A stretch of 64,000 nucleotides of DNA from Citrobacter telavivensis. Its GTDB lineage: Bacteria; Pseudomonadota; Gammaproteobacteria; Enterobacterales; Enterobacteriaceae. Location: contig CP045203.1 in NCBI GenBank assembly GCA_009363175.1, positions 124,001-188,000 on the forward strand, in the 5' to 3' direction. Below, piece after piece: positions 8,674 to 18,900 of this stretch. The position numbers were made by a program, and so were the translations under genes. The notes beneath the pieces were generated by a model. It saw nothing but the letters and a program-made list of their open reading frames with translations. It was not told where the DNA came from and did no database searches. How positions within the stretch are numbered: the stretch's first letter is position 1; each line of letters begins with the position of its first letter.

Positions 8674-9298
8674 ATGCAACAGGTAATCGACTTTGGCACA
8701 TCAGAACCGACCCTTGCCCCAATCCTTACCGGGGATAAATGGGATACGGTTTGGCAAACACTGGCTAATGACGAAGACCTGAATTATGTCGATGCCAGCA
8801 CTGGCACGAGCATGGCCAATCTTATCACCACCGGCACAAACGCCATTTATAAAGCGCTTACTGACGGCTGGACTATGAGCCTGGCGTATTCATCAGGAAA
8901 GGACTCTGAGTGCGTTCTGCACCTCTTCCTGATGGCGCTGGTAAGGGCTACCCGCAATGGCACAAACATCAGCCAGCATCACTATGTGATCCACACCGAC
9001 ACGGGCATCGAGAATCCAGCCGTCCGCTGGCTGGCAGACACAAAACTCGCCGAACTTGAGGCATTCGTTGAAAAGCACCAGTTACCGCTGAGCATTGTAA
9101 TTGGTAAGCCTGGACTGACATCTGGGTGGACTGGCCGCATCCTTTCAGGGCGAGGATTGCCAACATTTTCAAATAGTTCCGCCAGACAGTGCTCGATCGA
9201 CTTGAAGGTCGATCCTGCACGTCGGGCCCGTGCCGAGTACATGCGAGGACTGCCTAAAGCCGTTCGTCAGCGCGTTTGTCTGCTGCTGGGTTCCCGTG
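8674..9298 (+). pseudogene. DndC/PAPS-reductase-like gene, N-terminal part
   Basis: The first 208 residues of a phosphoadenylylsulfate-reductase-fold protein. The PP-loop ATP-pyrophosphatase motif AYSSGKDSE lies at residues 70-78, and HTDTGIENP matches the second conserved block. The natural frame reaches LLLGSR and then runs into inverted DNA at 9299. Joining 9298 to the reverse complement of 13880-9299 (with IS911 removed) restores GSRDAESTTRA, the expected continuation of this family. Relatives include DndC (phosphorothioation) and IbrA-like regulators. The promoter and start are intact, so a truncated protein may still be made. Confidence 0.8.
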
Positions 9299-10231
9299 TA
9301 CGCCCCGCTCTCAATAGCAGATTTAAGGCGTGGGTATTCCACCCATAACACAAAGCTTGCAGACTCTTCATCTACGGTAACTTCGTTATCTTCGCTGAAA
9401 CTGACAACACGACGGTGGCCGTCTCTTGTCTTGATGACACGTGCGGCGCGTTCGTCATCTCCGCCGTCGAAATAGGTCATTTCCGCAACAGGATCAGCCA
9501 GCCCATCAAATAGTGAGTCATCGCCAAATTTCCCCACCTTCAGCCAGACTGCTTTAGGGATTGGGGACTGAGGGACTACAGGCATCGTCGGTTCATCAGT
9601 CAACAGATCCAGCTCGCCGTGGGCCCAGACGCGGTGGTAGATCTCCAGTGCCCTAAAAGGCTTGTCATTGAAATGATGGAAAGCCCACATGAAATCGACA
9701 TGCACAACGGCTTCTTCGCTGACGATGCGGAACTGAGGCCGGGACATGCGACGGTTATGCGCATTGTCTTCCAGCAAGCCGTAAGCGAGTTTCTCGGCAA
9801 CGTCATCGGCGCGTTGCTGCTCTACGTAGTCGGCGCTACAGCAGATGTGTAACAGACGTTCCAGGAATTTCGGCGAGTATACATCTGGCTGGATCTTAAT
9901 ATACCCACCTTCGTATACCGTGCGGCCCACTGGATGGCGGTCTTCCCAGGCATAACGGCGTTTGGCAATGAAACGCTGAAGCCGGTTCAGGATAGCCATA
10001 TAGCCATATTTCTCCGGGTCGGCATTCAGCAGGTTTTCCATAGAGCGGTCGAGCCCTACAGCCTGGCAAAGGTAACAGCCAAATCGTGAACCACAGGCGC
10101 TTTTTGCTTTTTCAGAACCCGTCCAGACACATTCGCCCGTAGCCTCTTTGTAGAGCTCAGCAGTTTCATTATTGTTAGGCAGGTAACTGGGTAACGCAAA
10201 ACGAGCCTCATCCCCGGACGATAGCAGGAAT
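9299..10231 (-). pseudogene. DndC/PAPS-reductase-like gene, inverted middle part
   Basis: Minus-strand coding DNA that begins beyond IS911 (13880) and continues here. It contains the cysteine-containing block GSRFGCYLCQAVG typical of DndC-like proteins and ends in the frame ...LKSAIESGAY at the left inversion point. An apparent longer minus-strand frame that continues to 9169 only reads antisense to the N-terminal fragment. IS911 sits at 10235 with the 3-bp duplication TCC (10232-10234 and 13754-13756). Removing one TCC copy with the element makes the frame continuous with 13757-13880. Confidence 0.8.
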
Positions 10232-10306
10232 TCCTGAAGTGGTTTACTGAATTTGGCCACCTGAACAGAGGTGATATGCTCACCTCAGAACAACACAGGT
10301 GTCATA

Positions 10307-10609
<303 letters not shown>

Positions 10610-11652
10610 TCGGGAAACTCAGGGCGCGTTATCCTGTGGCCACTCTCTGCCATGTGTTCGGGGTTCATCGCAGCAGCTACAAATACTGGAAAAACCGTCC
10701 TGAAAAGCCAGACGGCAGACGGGCTGTATTACGCAGTCAGGTACTTGAACTGCATGGCATCAGCCACGGCTCTGCCGGAGCAAGAAGCATCGCCACAATG
10801 GCAACCCAGAGAGGTTACCAAATGGGGCGCTGGCTTGCTGGCAGACTCATGAAAGAGCTGGGGCTGGTCAGTTGCCAGCAGCCGACTCACCGGTATAAGC
10901 GTGGCGGTCATGAGCACGTTGCTATCCCGAATCATCTTGAGCGACAGTTCGCCGTAACGGAACCAAATCAGGTGTGGTGCGGTGATGTGACCTATAGTGT
11001 GCCCGGAGTTCAGGGCGGGCATGGATGCTTAAATGAACCGCGAGTCTGTCTGGAATATTGAACCGGTAACTCACGATGAGAAACCCAACAATCCCACCGG
11101 GTGTGACGGTGGAGAACCTGAGCGGCAGTGACCTGCGGCATGCCCGCAGGGTGATGTAACCCGCTGACAACGGGGATTGAGGCGAGATCACTAAGCCGAG
11201 ATGATCCTCAAGGTTAAGTACTGAAAGGCTGAAGAACATGAACCCGTTAATCCGCCTCTGTGGGTTGAAAACGTCACCACGGCCTACGTGATCTGACAGG
11301 CCGTGCAGGAGGAACTGGCAGTGATACGTAAGCACTGCCGGTCGAAGGTGTTTTGACATGTATGCGAAACACCGGGGCAGCAGCGTCTATCACGCTTGCG
11401 TTGCTGACTTCTGCCAACTTGCGGCAAGCAAGGATAAAGAGTGCGACGGGCAGCCTCCTCAGTATGCCTGAGTCCAGGCAGGTAAACCGGGGAAGGTCAG
11501 CGACGGATGTTAAGGGGGCATGGCTCCGATGACGCGCTGGCTGGCGGAGCTTCCGTAGTAGTCCGCGATGGGGAAAGCCCATTACATGGCGAAGGGAAGC
11601 AGTTTGAATGTGTTTGCGACGTGAATTAACTGACCTAACGAGGTGAAGACCT

Positions 11653-13176
11653 TTGATAATCAGCGAAATGCAACGCAAGCTTGCCACATGGGCAGCCACC
11701 GATCCGTCCCTACGGATTCAACGGCTGCTGCGTCTGATAACACAACCAGAATGGCTGGCTGAAGCGGCGCGGATCACGCTTTCATCAAAGGGGGCGCATA
11801 CCCCCGGCGTTGATGGCGTGAACAAAACAATGCTACAGGCCAGACTGGCTGTTGAGCTGCAAATCCTCAGGGATGAATTACTCTCAGGCCACTACCAGCC
11901 CTTGCCCGCCAGACGGGTTTACATCCCTAAAAGCAACGGCAAACTGCGACCACTGGGTATCCCCGCGTTGCGGGATCGTATTGTTCAGCGGGCCATGCTG
12001 ATGGCGATGGAGCCGATATGGGAGAGTGATTTTCATACGCTCTCATATGGCTTCCGGCCTGAGCGCAGTGTCCACCACGCGATCCGCACGGTGAAATTAC
12101 AGCTCACAGACTGCGGTGAAACCCGGGGACGCTGGGTGATTGAAGGCGACCTGTCCAGTTACTTCGACACCGTACATCATCGACTGCTGATGAAGGCTGT
12201 ACGCCGCAGGATCAGTGACGCACGTTTCATGACTCTGCTGTGGAAAACCATCAAGGCGGGACATATCGATGTCGGTCTCTTTCGGGCGGCCAGTGAAGGT
12301 GTGCCACAGGGCGGTGTTATATCGCCGCTATTATCGAACATCATGCTGAATGAGTTCGATCAATACCTGCATGAGCGCTACCTGAGCGGGAAAGCCAGAA
12401 AAGATCGGTGGTACTGGAATAACAGTATCCAACGGGGCCGAAGTACGGCGGTCAGAGAAAACTGGCAGTGGAAACCCGCGGTGGCGTACTGCCGCTATGC
12501 CGATGATTTTGTCCTCATCGTCAAAGGCACCAAAGCACAGGCGGAAGCCATCAGGGAGGAGTGTCGGGGTGTGCTCGAAGGCAGTCTGAAACTCAGGCTG
12601 AACATGGATAAGACTAAAATCACCCATGTTAATGACGGCTTTATCTTTCTGGGGCACAGGATCATTCGCAAACGCAGTCGTTATGGCGAGATGCGAGTGG
12701 TCTCAACGATCCCGCAGGAGAAAGCCAGAAACTTCGCCGCATCGCTGACAGCACTGTTATCAGGCAACTACAGTGAAAGCAAAGTCGATATGGCTGAACA
12801 ACTCAACCGAAAACTGAAAGGCTGGGCCATGTTCTATAAGTTCGTTGATTTTAAGGCCAAAGTCTTCAGTTATATCGACCGTGTCGTGTTCTGGAAGCTG
12901 GCTCACTGGCTGGCCCGCAAATACCGTACAGGTATCGCTTCCCTGATGAGGTGGTGGTGTAAATCACCGAAACCGGGTCAGAGCAAAACGTGGGTTTTAT
13001 TTGGTAAAACCAATCACGGCAAGCTCAGCGGCGAAATACTGTACCGGTTGGTGGGGCAAGGCAAGAAGCTGTTCCGCTGGCGGCTACCCGAAGGTAATCC
13101 CTATCTGAGGACGGAGACCAGAAACACGTATACATCGCGCTTTACAGAAGTGGCAATGGCGTTCGCCAGCATTTAA
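11653..13176 (+). CDS. ltrA: group II intron reverse transcriptase/maturase
   Basis: Up to 507 residues. Reverse-transcriptase blocks include RPLGIPALRDRIVQRA, the GVPQGGVISPLL block and the catalytic CRYADDFVLIV, followed by a maturase (X) domain with LKGWAMFYKF. No HNH endonuclease domain is visible at the C-terminus, so retrohoming would use replication forks or another nick. Start candidates are TTG 11653 and ATG 11668; a GAGGTGAAG lies upstream of the former. The protein promotes splicing of its own intron and its reinsertion. Confidence 0.93.
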   Translation: MIISEMQRKLATWAATDPSLRIQRLLRLITQPEWLAEAARITLSSKGAHTPGVDGVNKTMLQARLAVELQILRDELLSGHYQPLPARRVYIPKSNGKLRPLGIPALRDRIVQRAMLMAMEPIWESDFHTLSYGFRPERSVHHAIRTVKLQLTDCGETRGRWVIEGDLSSYFDTVHHRLLMKAVRRRISDARFMTLLWKTIKAGHIDVGLFRAASEGVPQGGVISPLLSNIMLNEFDQYLHERYLSGKARKDRWYWNNSIQRGRSTAVRENWQWKPAVAYCRYADDFVLIVKGTKAQAEAIREECRGVLEGSLKLRLNMDKTKITHVNDGFIFLGHRIIRKRSRYGEMRVVSTIPQEKARNFAASLTALLSGNYSESKVDMAEQLNRKLKGWAMFYKFVDFKAKVFSYIDRVVFWKLAHWLARKYRTGIASLMRWWCKSPKPGQSKTWVLFGKTNHGKLSGEILYRLVGQGKKLFRWRLPEGNPYLRTETRNTYTSRFTEVAMAFASI

Positions 13177-13191
13177 ATGGAGAGCCGGATG

Positions 13192-13225
13192 CGCTGAAAG
13201 GTGCACGTCCGGTTCGGGGAGGAGA
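13192..13225 (+). ncRNA. group II intron domain V
   Basis: A 34-nt hairpin GAGCCGGATGCG...CGTCCGGTTC with the GAAA-containing loop region, 16 nt after the maturase stop codon. It is the catalytic core of the intron RNA, in the standard position just before domain VI and the 3' splice site. Confidence 0.88.
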
Positions 13226-13756
13226 GGCAGGGAAATAGTCCGACTACGCCCTGCCTCTTACTCTACTCTGGACGGGTAAGCGCTGGGCGTACCTCGCCGT
13301 TGTTCTCGACCTGTTCGCAAGAAAGCCAGTGGGCTGGGCCATGTCGTTCTCGCCGGACAGCAGGCTCACCATGAAAGCACTGGAAATGGCATGGGAAACC
13401 CGTGGTAAGCCCGTCGGGGTGATGTTCCACAGCGATCAAGGCAGCCATTATACGAGCAGGCAGTTCCGGCAGTTACTGTGGCGATACCGGATCAGGCAGA
13501 GTATGAGTCGGCGTGGAAACTGCTGGGATAACAGCCCAATGGAGCGCTTCTTCAGGAGTCTGAAGAACGAATGGGTGCCGGCGACGGGCTATGTAAGCTT
13601 CAGCGATGCAGCTCACGCAATAACGGACTATATCGTTGGATATTACAGCGCACTAAGACCGCACGAATATAATGGTGGGTTAACGCCAAACGAATCAGAA
13701 AACCGATACTGGAAAAACTCTAACGCGGTGGCCAGTTTTTGTTGACCACTTCATCC

Positions 13757-13880
13757 CATACGTTCCCCTGATGCCAGTGACGGATCGGATAGAGCTCACC
13801 GCCCTCTTTTGTCTGTTTAACGTCTTCAGCGCTCCCGCCTTTTTTTTCGATGTTCATGGCACGGGTTGTGCTCTCTGCAT
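13757..13880 (-). pseudogene. DndC/PAPS-reductase-like gene, inverted middle part (5' piece)
   Basis: The minus-strand frame reads DAESTTRAMNIEKKGG, continues through YPIRHWHQGNVW and enters IS911. Without IS911 it joins EFLLSSGDEARF at 10231, restoring an NVWEFL motif. The right inversion point is the CAC at 13881-13883, the complement of the GTG at 9296-9298. Confidence 0.78.
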
Positions 13881-14223
13881 CACCGCTGGGAGCGCGGCGC
13901 AGTTCTACCTGCGTTTCGGCACGGTATCTCTGTGCAAAGGTAAGTCAGCCTTGTATCACAAAATGATGCAGCGTGGTCAAACCTACCATCGACTCGGCCT
14001 GACCGGATTCCAGTCGATGGAAGGGATCACAGCTCGAAAAGACCTTCGCATCCTCTCGACCGAGAAATACCAGCATGTTCTGAAAAGAACGCTGGAGGCC
14101 CGGATCATTCGTTTTAAATGGTGGGCTATCGCCGGTACGGTGCGATGTCCCGTCCTGATCAGAAGAAATTCAGCGACAGGGTATACTTCAACTGCATGGA
14201 GCGGTGTGTCGTCACCGGTGTGA
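13881..14223 (+). pseudogene. DndC/PAPS-reductase-like gene, C-terminal part
   Basis: After undoing the inversion, the frame continues ESGAYTAGSAAQFYLRFG and runs to the stop at 14223. It adds about 113 codons, for a 675-residue restored protein. The three parts sum to 2028 nt, exactly divisible by three, which supports the reconstruction. The last 79 nt overlap the HNH gene in another frame, so the true C-terminus of this family could be shorter in relatives. As it stands this piece has no start of its own. Confidence 0.7.
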
Positions 14224-14507
14224 AGACAAAATGCAGGGGAGAAGCAGCACATCTGATTGAGCATCATAAAGCGGGCTCTGACCACTGGAGTAATGGCCTG
14301 TGGCTTCGGGCAGACATACATCGGTTATACGACAACGGCCTGTGTGTGATTAATCCCAGCACCCTGACAATCCATTTCCACCCCACTATCCTGGCTAAGG
14401 ATGACGATCTCATCGCGTATGAAGCTCGGCCAATATTACCGACAAGAAAACCTGTAAACCCTGCCTGGTTAAAATCCCGGTGGGATGAACTTACCTGGCC
14501 GAAGTAA
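14145..14507 (+). CDS. short HNH nuclease-like protein, 120 aa
   Basis: A 120-residue protein with an HNH_2-type core: CVVTG...AAHLIEHHKAG, then DHWSNGLWLRADIHRLYDNG. It aligns over its whole length with the C-terminal domain of the 537-residue protein at 39259-40872, from the shared RPDQ motif onward. ATG 14145 is preferred; ATG 14118 in frame is also possible. It overlaps the end of the PAPS-reductase-like frame. The His-Asn-His residues appear intact, so nuclease activity is plausible. The role may be defence or DNA processing and is unproven. Confidence 0.7.
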   Translation: MSRPDQKKFSDRVYFNCMERCVVTGVKTKCRGEAAHLIEHHKAGSDHWSNGLWLRADIHRLYDNGLCVINPSTLTIHFHPTILAKDDDLIAYEARPILPTRKPVNPAWLKSRWDELTWPK

Positions 14508-14517
14508 GCATCGTGTC

Positions 14518-15958
14518 TGACAACGGTAGTGAGGCCTAATCATTACCGTTGTCGTAGCAAACGGGCTTCAATGCTTGGCTCATTATCGTTGTCACCAGTC
14601 TGGTCAGCTCATAACTATTGCCATCGGCACTGAGATGCCGTCCTGCGCATCGAACTCACATCCATTGTCACTCGATTTTTGAATCTGCCGGGAGTGTAAC
14701 CAGTGACAATGGTAATGATCACCTTCACATAATTAACGAACCGTTACTACTGGTAAGAGGGTGCATGGTCGACAACGGTAATGACAATTAAGGAAAGTAC
14801 CTTTCTGTAATGACAACGGTAGTGACTTAATGGTTAACCCTTGTCTGGTTACCGGCAATCAAGTACAGGAACTATGACAATGGTAGTGAGTCATTACCAT
14901 TGTTATGGCTCATCATACTATCCCTATATACAGCAAGTAGACGGCGTTGCTCACTACCATCGTCATTGGTTGCATGGGTAGCAGAATGTTAGATGACAAC
15001 AGTAGTGATTCTGGTGCTTCACCATCCGCCTGGTGACAACGGTAATGAGTGATCGAGATCACTATCGTTGTCGCAGCGTTCGGTATGGCTACAACCGGCA
15101 AGTTGTGCCTCGACAATGGTTGTGATCCCGCACTCACTTGATTCGTCATCGCCGGAACGACCCCACTGAAATGTACTTGGAAACGATGACAATGGTAGAG
15201 ACTTGAAAAAATCACATCCATTGTCATTGACCAATCAGGTTAGCTACGACAGCGGTTGGACTCATTTCCATTGTCACCGACAGGCCATGTATTCATACAA
15301 CGACAACGACAGGGAGTGACGCGGTCACTACCACGGTCATTCATCCCGCCCCTCAAGTACGAGCAGACAGTACGGCGAGTGAATCCTTACCATAGCTACC
15401 TGAAAGGCCTGATTAACCTGGAATGCATATGACAACGGTAATGACCAACAGAACTCATTTCCGTTGTCATTGTGCTGGTGGAGCAGTAAGAACTTGGTCT
15501 GAATCATGAATGACAACGGTAGTGAGTATTCTTAGTCAATACAGTGGTCATTCAAATGCGCCGGGAGCAAATGACAGCGGTAGTGAGTCAAATCACTCAT
15601 TACCGTTGTCATTGTGTCATGGGAATCAGCGATAAATCCGTACTGACGATGCCGACAATGGTAGTGAGCGGTATGAGGTCTTCTCCGAGAAGCTGCTCTG
15701 GAGAGTTGTCGATGATGACAACAGCAGTGAGCTGCCAAGACTCATTGCCGATGTCATGGTGTCATGGGTATCAGCGATTTGTCTGTACCGGCGATTCCGA
15801 CAATGGTAGTGAGCGGTGTAAGACCTTCCCTGAGAAGCTGGTCTGGAGAGATGTCGATGATGACAACAGTAGTGAGCTATCTAGTCTCATTACCATTGTC
15901 ATGAGTGGTCACCCCGCAATGACAACAGTAGTGACCGCGTCACTCAATACCGTTGTCA
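14518..15958. repeat. iteron array in facing pairs, incA-like locus
   Basis: About thirty copies of TGACAACGGTAGTGA and variants fill the gap between the HNH gene and repA. Many occur as facing pairs, for example 14518-14532 with 14540-14554, with roughly 7-11 bp between partners and 20-60 bp between pairs. The same unit recurs in direct orientation at the origin upstream of repA. By position (downstream of the rep gene) the array corresponds to the copy-control incA locus of P1/RepFIB-type replicons, which titrates Rep and couples origins. No gene is seen in this stretch. Confidence 0.85.
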
Positions 15959-16035
15959 TTAAGCTAAACAGGATTCTCTGACGATGTGCAGGGAGGGAGG
16001 GTTCCAGGCCGTCATCTGACAGCCCGGAGGGAATG

Positions 16036-17154
16036 CTAGCTGGCGGGATTGTTCTTTTTCTGGCTTCTAAGGCTGCGAATGTAGTGAAGTTCTTCAGCTG
16101 TTAAGTCATGGATGGTTAACGTTTCATCCCCATCAATGGGCTCATCTGGTGGGCACAATTCACCTTCCAGTGGCTCACCATTATTTTTACCCGACGTGCC
16201 ATTGTTCTCCTCATCAGCATCACCCTCGCCATCACCATCAGGTGGTGGTTGGATATTGTTCAGATTCAAATCAGGATCGCGTTTGTGGATCTGGAAATAA
16301 ACCTTCCCATCTTTTTTTACTTCGGTGTACTGAAGGTAACCAATGGATGCCAGCTCCTCCAATGCCTTACGTACTGTGGCGTTCTGGCTGTTGGCACGGG
16401 TCTTAAGATTTAATCGGTTCTTAAGTCTCGTTAAGGAGATCGGGATTGGATTTGGTGGAAGTGACTCAATGAACGTGTAAAGCGCCTGTGCGCTCTCTTT
16501 TTTCGCCAGTTCCTTGATAGCCTTCAGCTGCATCAAAACCTTGTGGTCGTACTGATACAACTCGAATATCTTAGGGTCTATCTGTAGCTCTACCTGATCA
16601 GAGTCCGGGTCAAGCAAGGCAGACTGCACCAGGTGCGTCGTATACACCTTTGACGAGTGGGTGCTGGTGAAGGACAACATCACGGATGCCAGCCTGCGTA
16701 ACGACGCGTCGATACGCTTACGGGATGCGGTAGAGGAACGATAATTTTCAGGGTTACAGAGCTTCAGAAACTCAGTAAATTTGAGGCTGATCTTATCGTT
16801 ATCAATCGGATGGTTAGCTAGCGTTCGGATGATTCCCATCCACGTTTTGAAGTCAACAGACATATCGAGGCGCTGACCCACGATCGAGATATTGGTGAAA
16901 CCCTCGCTCTCCATCAAAGAAAGTGTCTGTAGTTCTTTCGTGGCATCAAAGCCAACAGTTTTGTATTCACGACTCTGACGGCCAACGCTTTTTGGTGATG
17001 GCACAAACAACCCAAGGCGCATGAGCGCGATAGACTGAACCGTCCTGCTGCTATTAGGACGTAAAATAATTTCTTTACCTGTCTCTCTCTCTGTTACAGA
17101 GAAAGCCCTGGTAACCATCTGGCCTTGCTGCTCAGAATCTTTCTCATTGGTCAT
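16036..17154 (-). CDS. repA: replication initiator, RepFIB/RepHI type
   Basis: A 372-residue initiator of the Rep_3 superfamily. Family blocks include VQSIALMRLGLFVPSP, FKTWMGIIRTLA, FELYQYDHKVLMQLKAI and QALYTFIESLPPNPIPISL, followed by the second winged-helix domain. Beyond about residue 300 there is an extra acidic Asp/Glu/Gly-rich tail that most RepFIB proteins lack. It should bind the 21-bp-spaced iterons upstream (17375-17473 and 17797-17896) and the large array downstream. Weaker paralogy to the initiator at 18901-19767 is clear by eye. Confidence 0.92.
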   Translation of the reverse strand: MTNEKDSEQQGQMVTRAFSVTERETGKEIILRPNSSRTVQSIALMRLGLFVPSPKSVGRQSREYKTVGFDATKELQTLSLMESEGFTNISIVGQRLDMSVDFKTWMGIIRTLANHPIDNDKISLKFTEFLKLCNPENYRSSTASRKRIDASLRRLASVMLSFTSTHSSKVYTTHLVQSALLDPDSDQVELQIDPKIFELYQYDHKVLMQLKAIKELAKKESAQALYTFIESLPPNPIPISLTRLKNRLNLKTRANSQNATVRKALEELASIGYLQYTEVKKDGKVYFQIHKRDPDLNLNNIQPPPDGDGEGDADEENNGTSGKNNGEPLEGELCPPDEPIDGDETLTIHDLTAEELHYIRSLRSQKKNNPAS

Positions 17155-17374
17155 AGTGGTTTATCGACTGTATTAATCAACAGATTATTGAATACTATCG
17201 CCCAAAGCCCTCAGTGTCACTTAAGGGATCTCTGCGACGATCTCAGATTGTGCATAAGTCCAGGCTAAAAAAACGCCACGACTAAATATAAAACTCTGAA
17301 ATTCACATAAAAACAAATACATACGTAGTTTATCAACAAAGGATCAATTCCGGTGAAAAAGATCCTTTAAAAAA

Positions 17375-17473
17375 TCACTACCATTGTCGCCGCAATCACT
17401 ACCGTTGTCAAAAAACTCACTACTACCGTTAAAAAACTCACTACCAATGTCAAAATAATCACTACCGTTGTCA
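17375..17473 (+). repeat. origin iterons, block 1 (5 units)
   Basis: TCACTACCGTTGTCA-type units start at 17375, 17396, 17417, 17438 and 17459, an exact 21-bp period, so Rep would bind on one helix face. The third unit is degenerate. Confidence 0.88.
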
Positions 17474-17796
17474 CCGATTGGCTTCCAGGCCTTGTGCCGT
17501 CTGGCTTCCGAGCTGCGGGGATCTCTTGTGATCTATGGGAACTCGTAAGGTACTAATTATTGGAACTACCTTGTGGAAAATGGGGATAAATTCTCTCTTC
17601 GAGTTAAATCAACATCGAATAGCTAAATTGTCGAAAATATGTACGGGCATGAAAGGAAAATGCGTATAGAAAACAGTGGATAAGATTTTAATAATTTTGT
17701 TTCATCATACAGGTGATAGATGGTATCTATATGAATTATAATAGAAATATACTCAAAACTCTTTAAGAGTTATACCTTCAGATCACACAATAAAAC

Positions 17797-17896
17797 TCAC
17801 TACCATTGTCACAAATACTCACTACTAACGTCGAAATAGTCACTACCAATGTCATTTTAATCATTACCAATGTCAAAAAAGTCATTACCATTGTCA
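17797..17896 (+). repeat. origin iterons, block 2 (5 units)
   Basis: Five direct units start at 17797, 17819, 17840, 17861 and 17882, one 22-bp step then 21-bp steps. The second unit is degenerate. They have the same consensus and orientation as block 1. Confidence 0.88.
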
Positions 17897-18017
17897 TAAA
17901 ATGCCCTTGAGCCCAGTAACCATGCGGCTTGCAGCGTACAGGGATCTCTTTTGTACTCCGTTGCACCTTTGGGATCTCTTTATTGGAACTGTCCTGTGGA
18001 AAAGTATCTTTTTTGCC

Positions 18018-18046
18018 TTCGTCAGCTACTGACTCGGTGCTTTACT
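18018..18046 (+). promoter_or_regulatory. shared-type promoter, site E
   Basis: TTCGTC followed by AGCTA, a 17-bp spacer and TTTACT with TG one base upstream. It starts 14 nt after the DnaA-box-like site of the origin and ends 33 nt before ATG 18080. Confidence 0.68.
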
Positions 18047-18079
18047 GATTGTGTAAACAAAACGATAAGAGGCACTCAC

Positions 18080-18328
18080 ATGTACGCAACTGCAAAAGAA
18101 ATTATCGCAAAGCTGCAAAAAATGAACCCTGACGAAAAGGTGCTAGTCCGTGTCTGGTACAAGTCTGATGTTCAGGAGTTAGCAATAGACCGAAACATGC
18201 CGCAGGTTTCAGCTAGCGAAGCTGAGTCGACCTTAGCGTTGATAGACCGAACTCACGATGGTGATATCGGTATCAACTGGGATGTTGTTCAGAGTGGTAT
18301 TGAGACAGTTCGTAGTGGCCAAATTTAA
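18080..18328 (+). CDS. small hypothetical protein between the two replicons, 82 aa
   Basis: An 82-residue acidic protein with a strand-turn pattern (EKVLVRVWYKSDVQEL). ATG 18080 is behind AAGAGG; an in-frame GTG-type start further upstream would run through the promoter. It is driven by a shared-type promoter placed beside the origin, so its expression could be sensitive to Rep or DnaA binding. I recognise no family. A copy-control or maintenance role is a guess from position. Confidence 0.6.
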   Translation: MYATAKEIIAKLQKMNPDEKVLVRVWYKSDVQELAIDRNMPQVSASEAESTLALIDRTHDGDIGINWDVVQSGIETVRSGQI

Positions 18329-18470
18329 GCAACCGAGTAACAAGGACGTGACTCAACTAATCCACATATCCACCGGGTAGATCAACAGATCGATCCAGAT
18401 TAAGACCAAATAGAACCAAAAAGATCCCCGCTCCCGCAAACCCGCAGCTGGTAAGCTCTGAAGACCTGCC

Positions 18471-18577
18471 CCGGTGGGGTTGAGAGGGAAAAAAGTGAGC
18501 TCTGAAGGGCTGTCGGTGGGGTTAGCCTGGTAGCTGGTGGTGTTCAAAGGGAATAACGGTGGGATTGGAAGGGGAAA
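18471..18577 (+). repeat. second-replicon iterons, upstream set
   Basis: Four related copies of CCGGTGGGGTTGAGAGGGAA (18471, about 18513, 18534 and 18556), in direct orientation upstream of the second rep gene. They are unrelated in sequence to the first replicon's TGACAACGG units. An AT-rich, gene-free stretch follows to 18900. Confidence 0.75.
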
Positions 18578-18900
18578 GGAACTTAATTATCAACATCTGC
18601 TGTGCTAATGAAAACATCAAATAAAAACATAATCATACGTAACAAATCTCAAAAATAGGTGATCGGTATTCATTTTTTGTCCACACTGGCAGCAGATCAA
18701 AAATTTGATGTCAACGACATTTATCCGATTCATCTCTGAAATAACGTATTGATTTAGTACAAATAAAAACCAATACCCGATAAATGGGGACTAAATGACC
18801 CCTATTTCTCATGATCAATAAAAATCACCGTGATACATTCGCCCGGACTGGGCATTCCAAGATACCCGGAAAATAACAATAAAACTGGGGGATCCACACG

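Larger units (their letters stand above)
10997..13266 (+). mobile_element. group II intron, 2270 bp
   Basis: The 5' end GTGTG fits the GUGYG consensus and the 3' end is AC. A 34-nt domain V is at 13192-13225. The boundaries were fixed by restoring the IS911 orfB reading frame. It encodes a reverse transcriptase/maturase at 11653-13176 and lies in the sense orientation of its host gene, so splicing could repair the transposase mRNA. Confidence 0.92.
10610..13745 (+). pseudogene. IS911 orfB, split by group II intron
   Basis: Exon 1 (to 10996) ends in WCGDVTY, which includes the first catalytic aspartate of the DDE transposase. Exon 2 (13267-13745) resumes with IWTGKRWAYLAVVLDLF and includes HSDQGSHYTSRQF and the DNSPMERFF catalytic glutamate block. 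Joining 10996 to 13267 restores the frame exactly. The gene is interrupted at the DNA level but is potentially functional if the intron splices from RNA, in the manner usual for group II introns. Confidence 0.88.
17225..18003. other. candidate replication origin (duplicated block)
   Basis: The repA upstream region contains two similar modules. Each has five direct iterons, then GGGATCTCTT with a Dam site, then ATTGGAACT and the DnaA-box-like TGTGGAAAA (17572-17580 and 17995-18003). Further GATC sites lie at 17225-17250 and in the inverted pair AAAGGATC/GATCCTTT at about 17339-17368. An AT-rich stretch (17590-17790) separates the modules. Iterons, Dam sites and DnaA boxes next to a rep gene match the P1 oriR plan. 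No protein-coding gene is seen from 17155 to 18079. Confidence 0.75.

Noticed and set aside
9169..9298. Minus-strand extension of the PAPS-reductase middle part to 9169
   Set aside because: It reads antisense to the N-terminal fragment of the same gene; the family sequence ends at the inversion point, 9299.
14518..15958. CRISPR-like repeat array
   Set aside because: Units are only about 15 bp, alternate in orientation and have irregular gaps; the same unit flanks repA on the origin side, so these are iterons. No cas genes are present.
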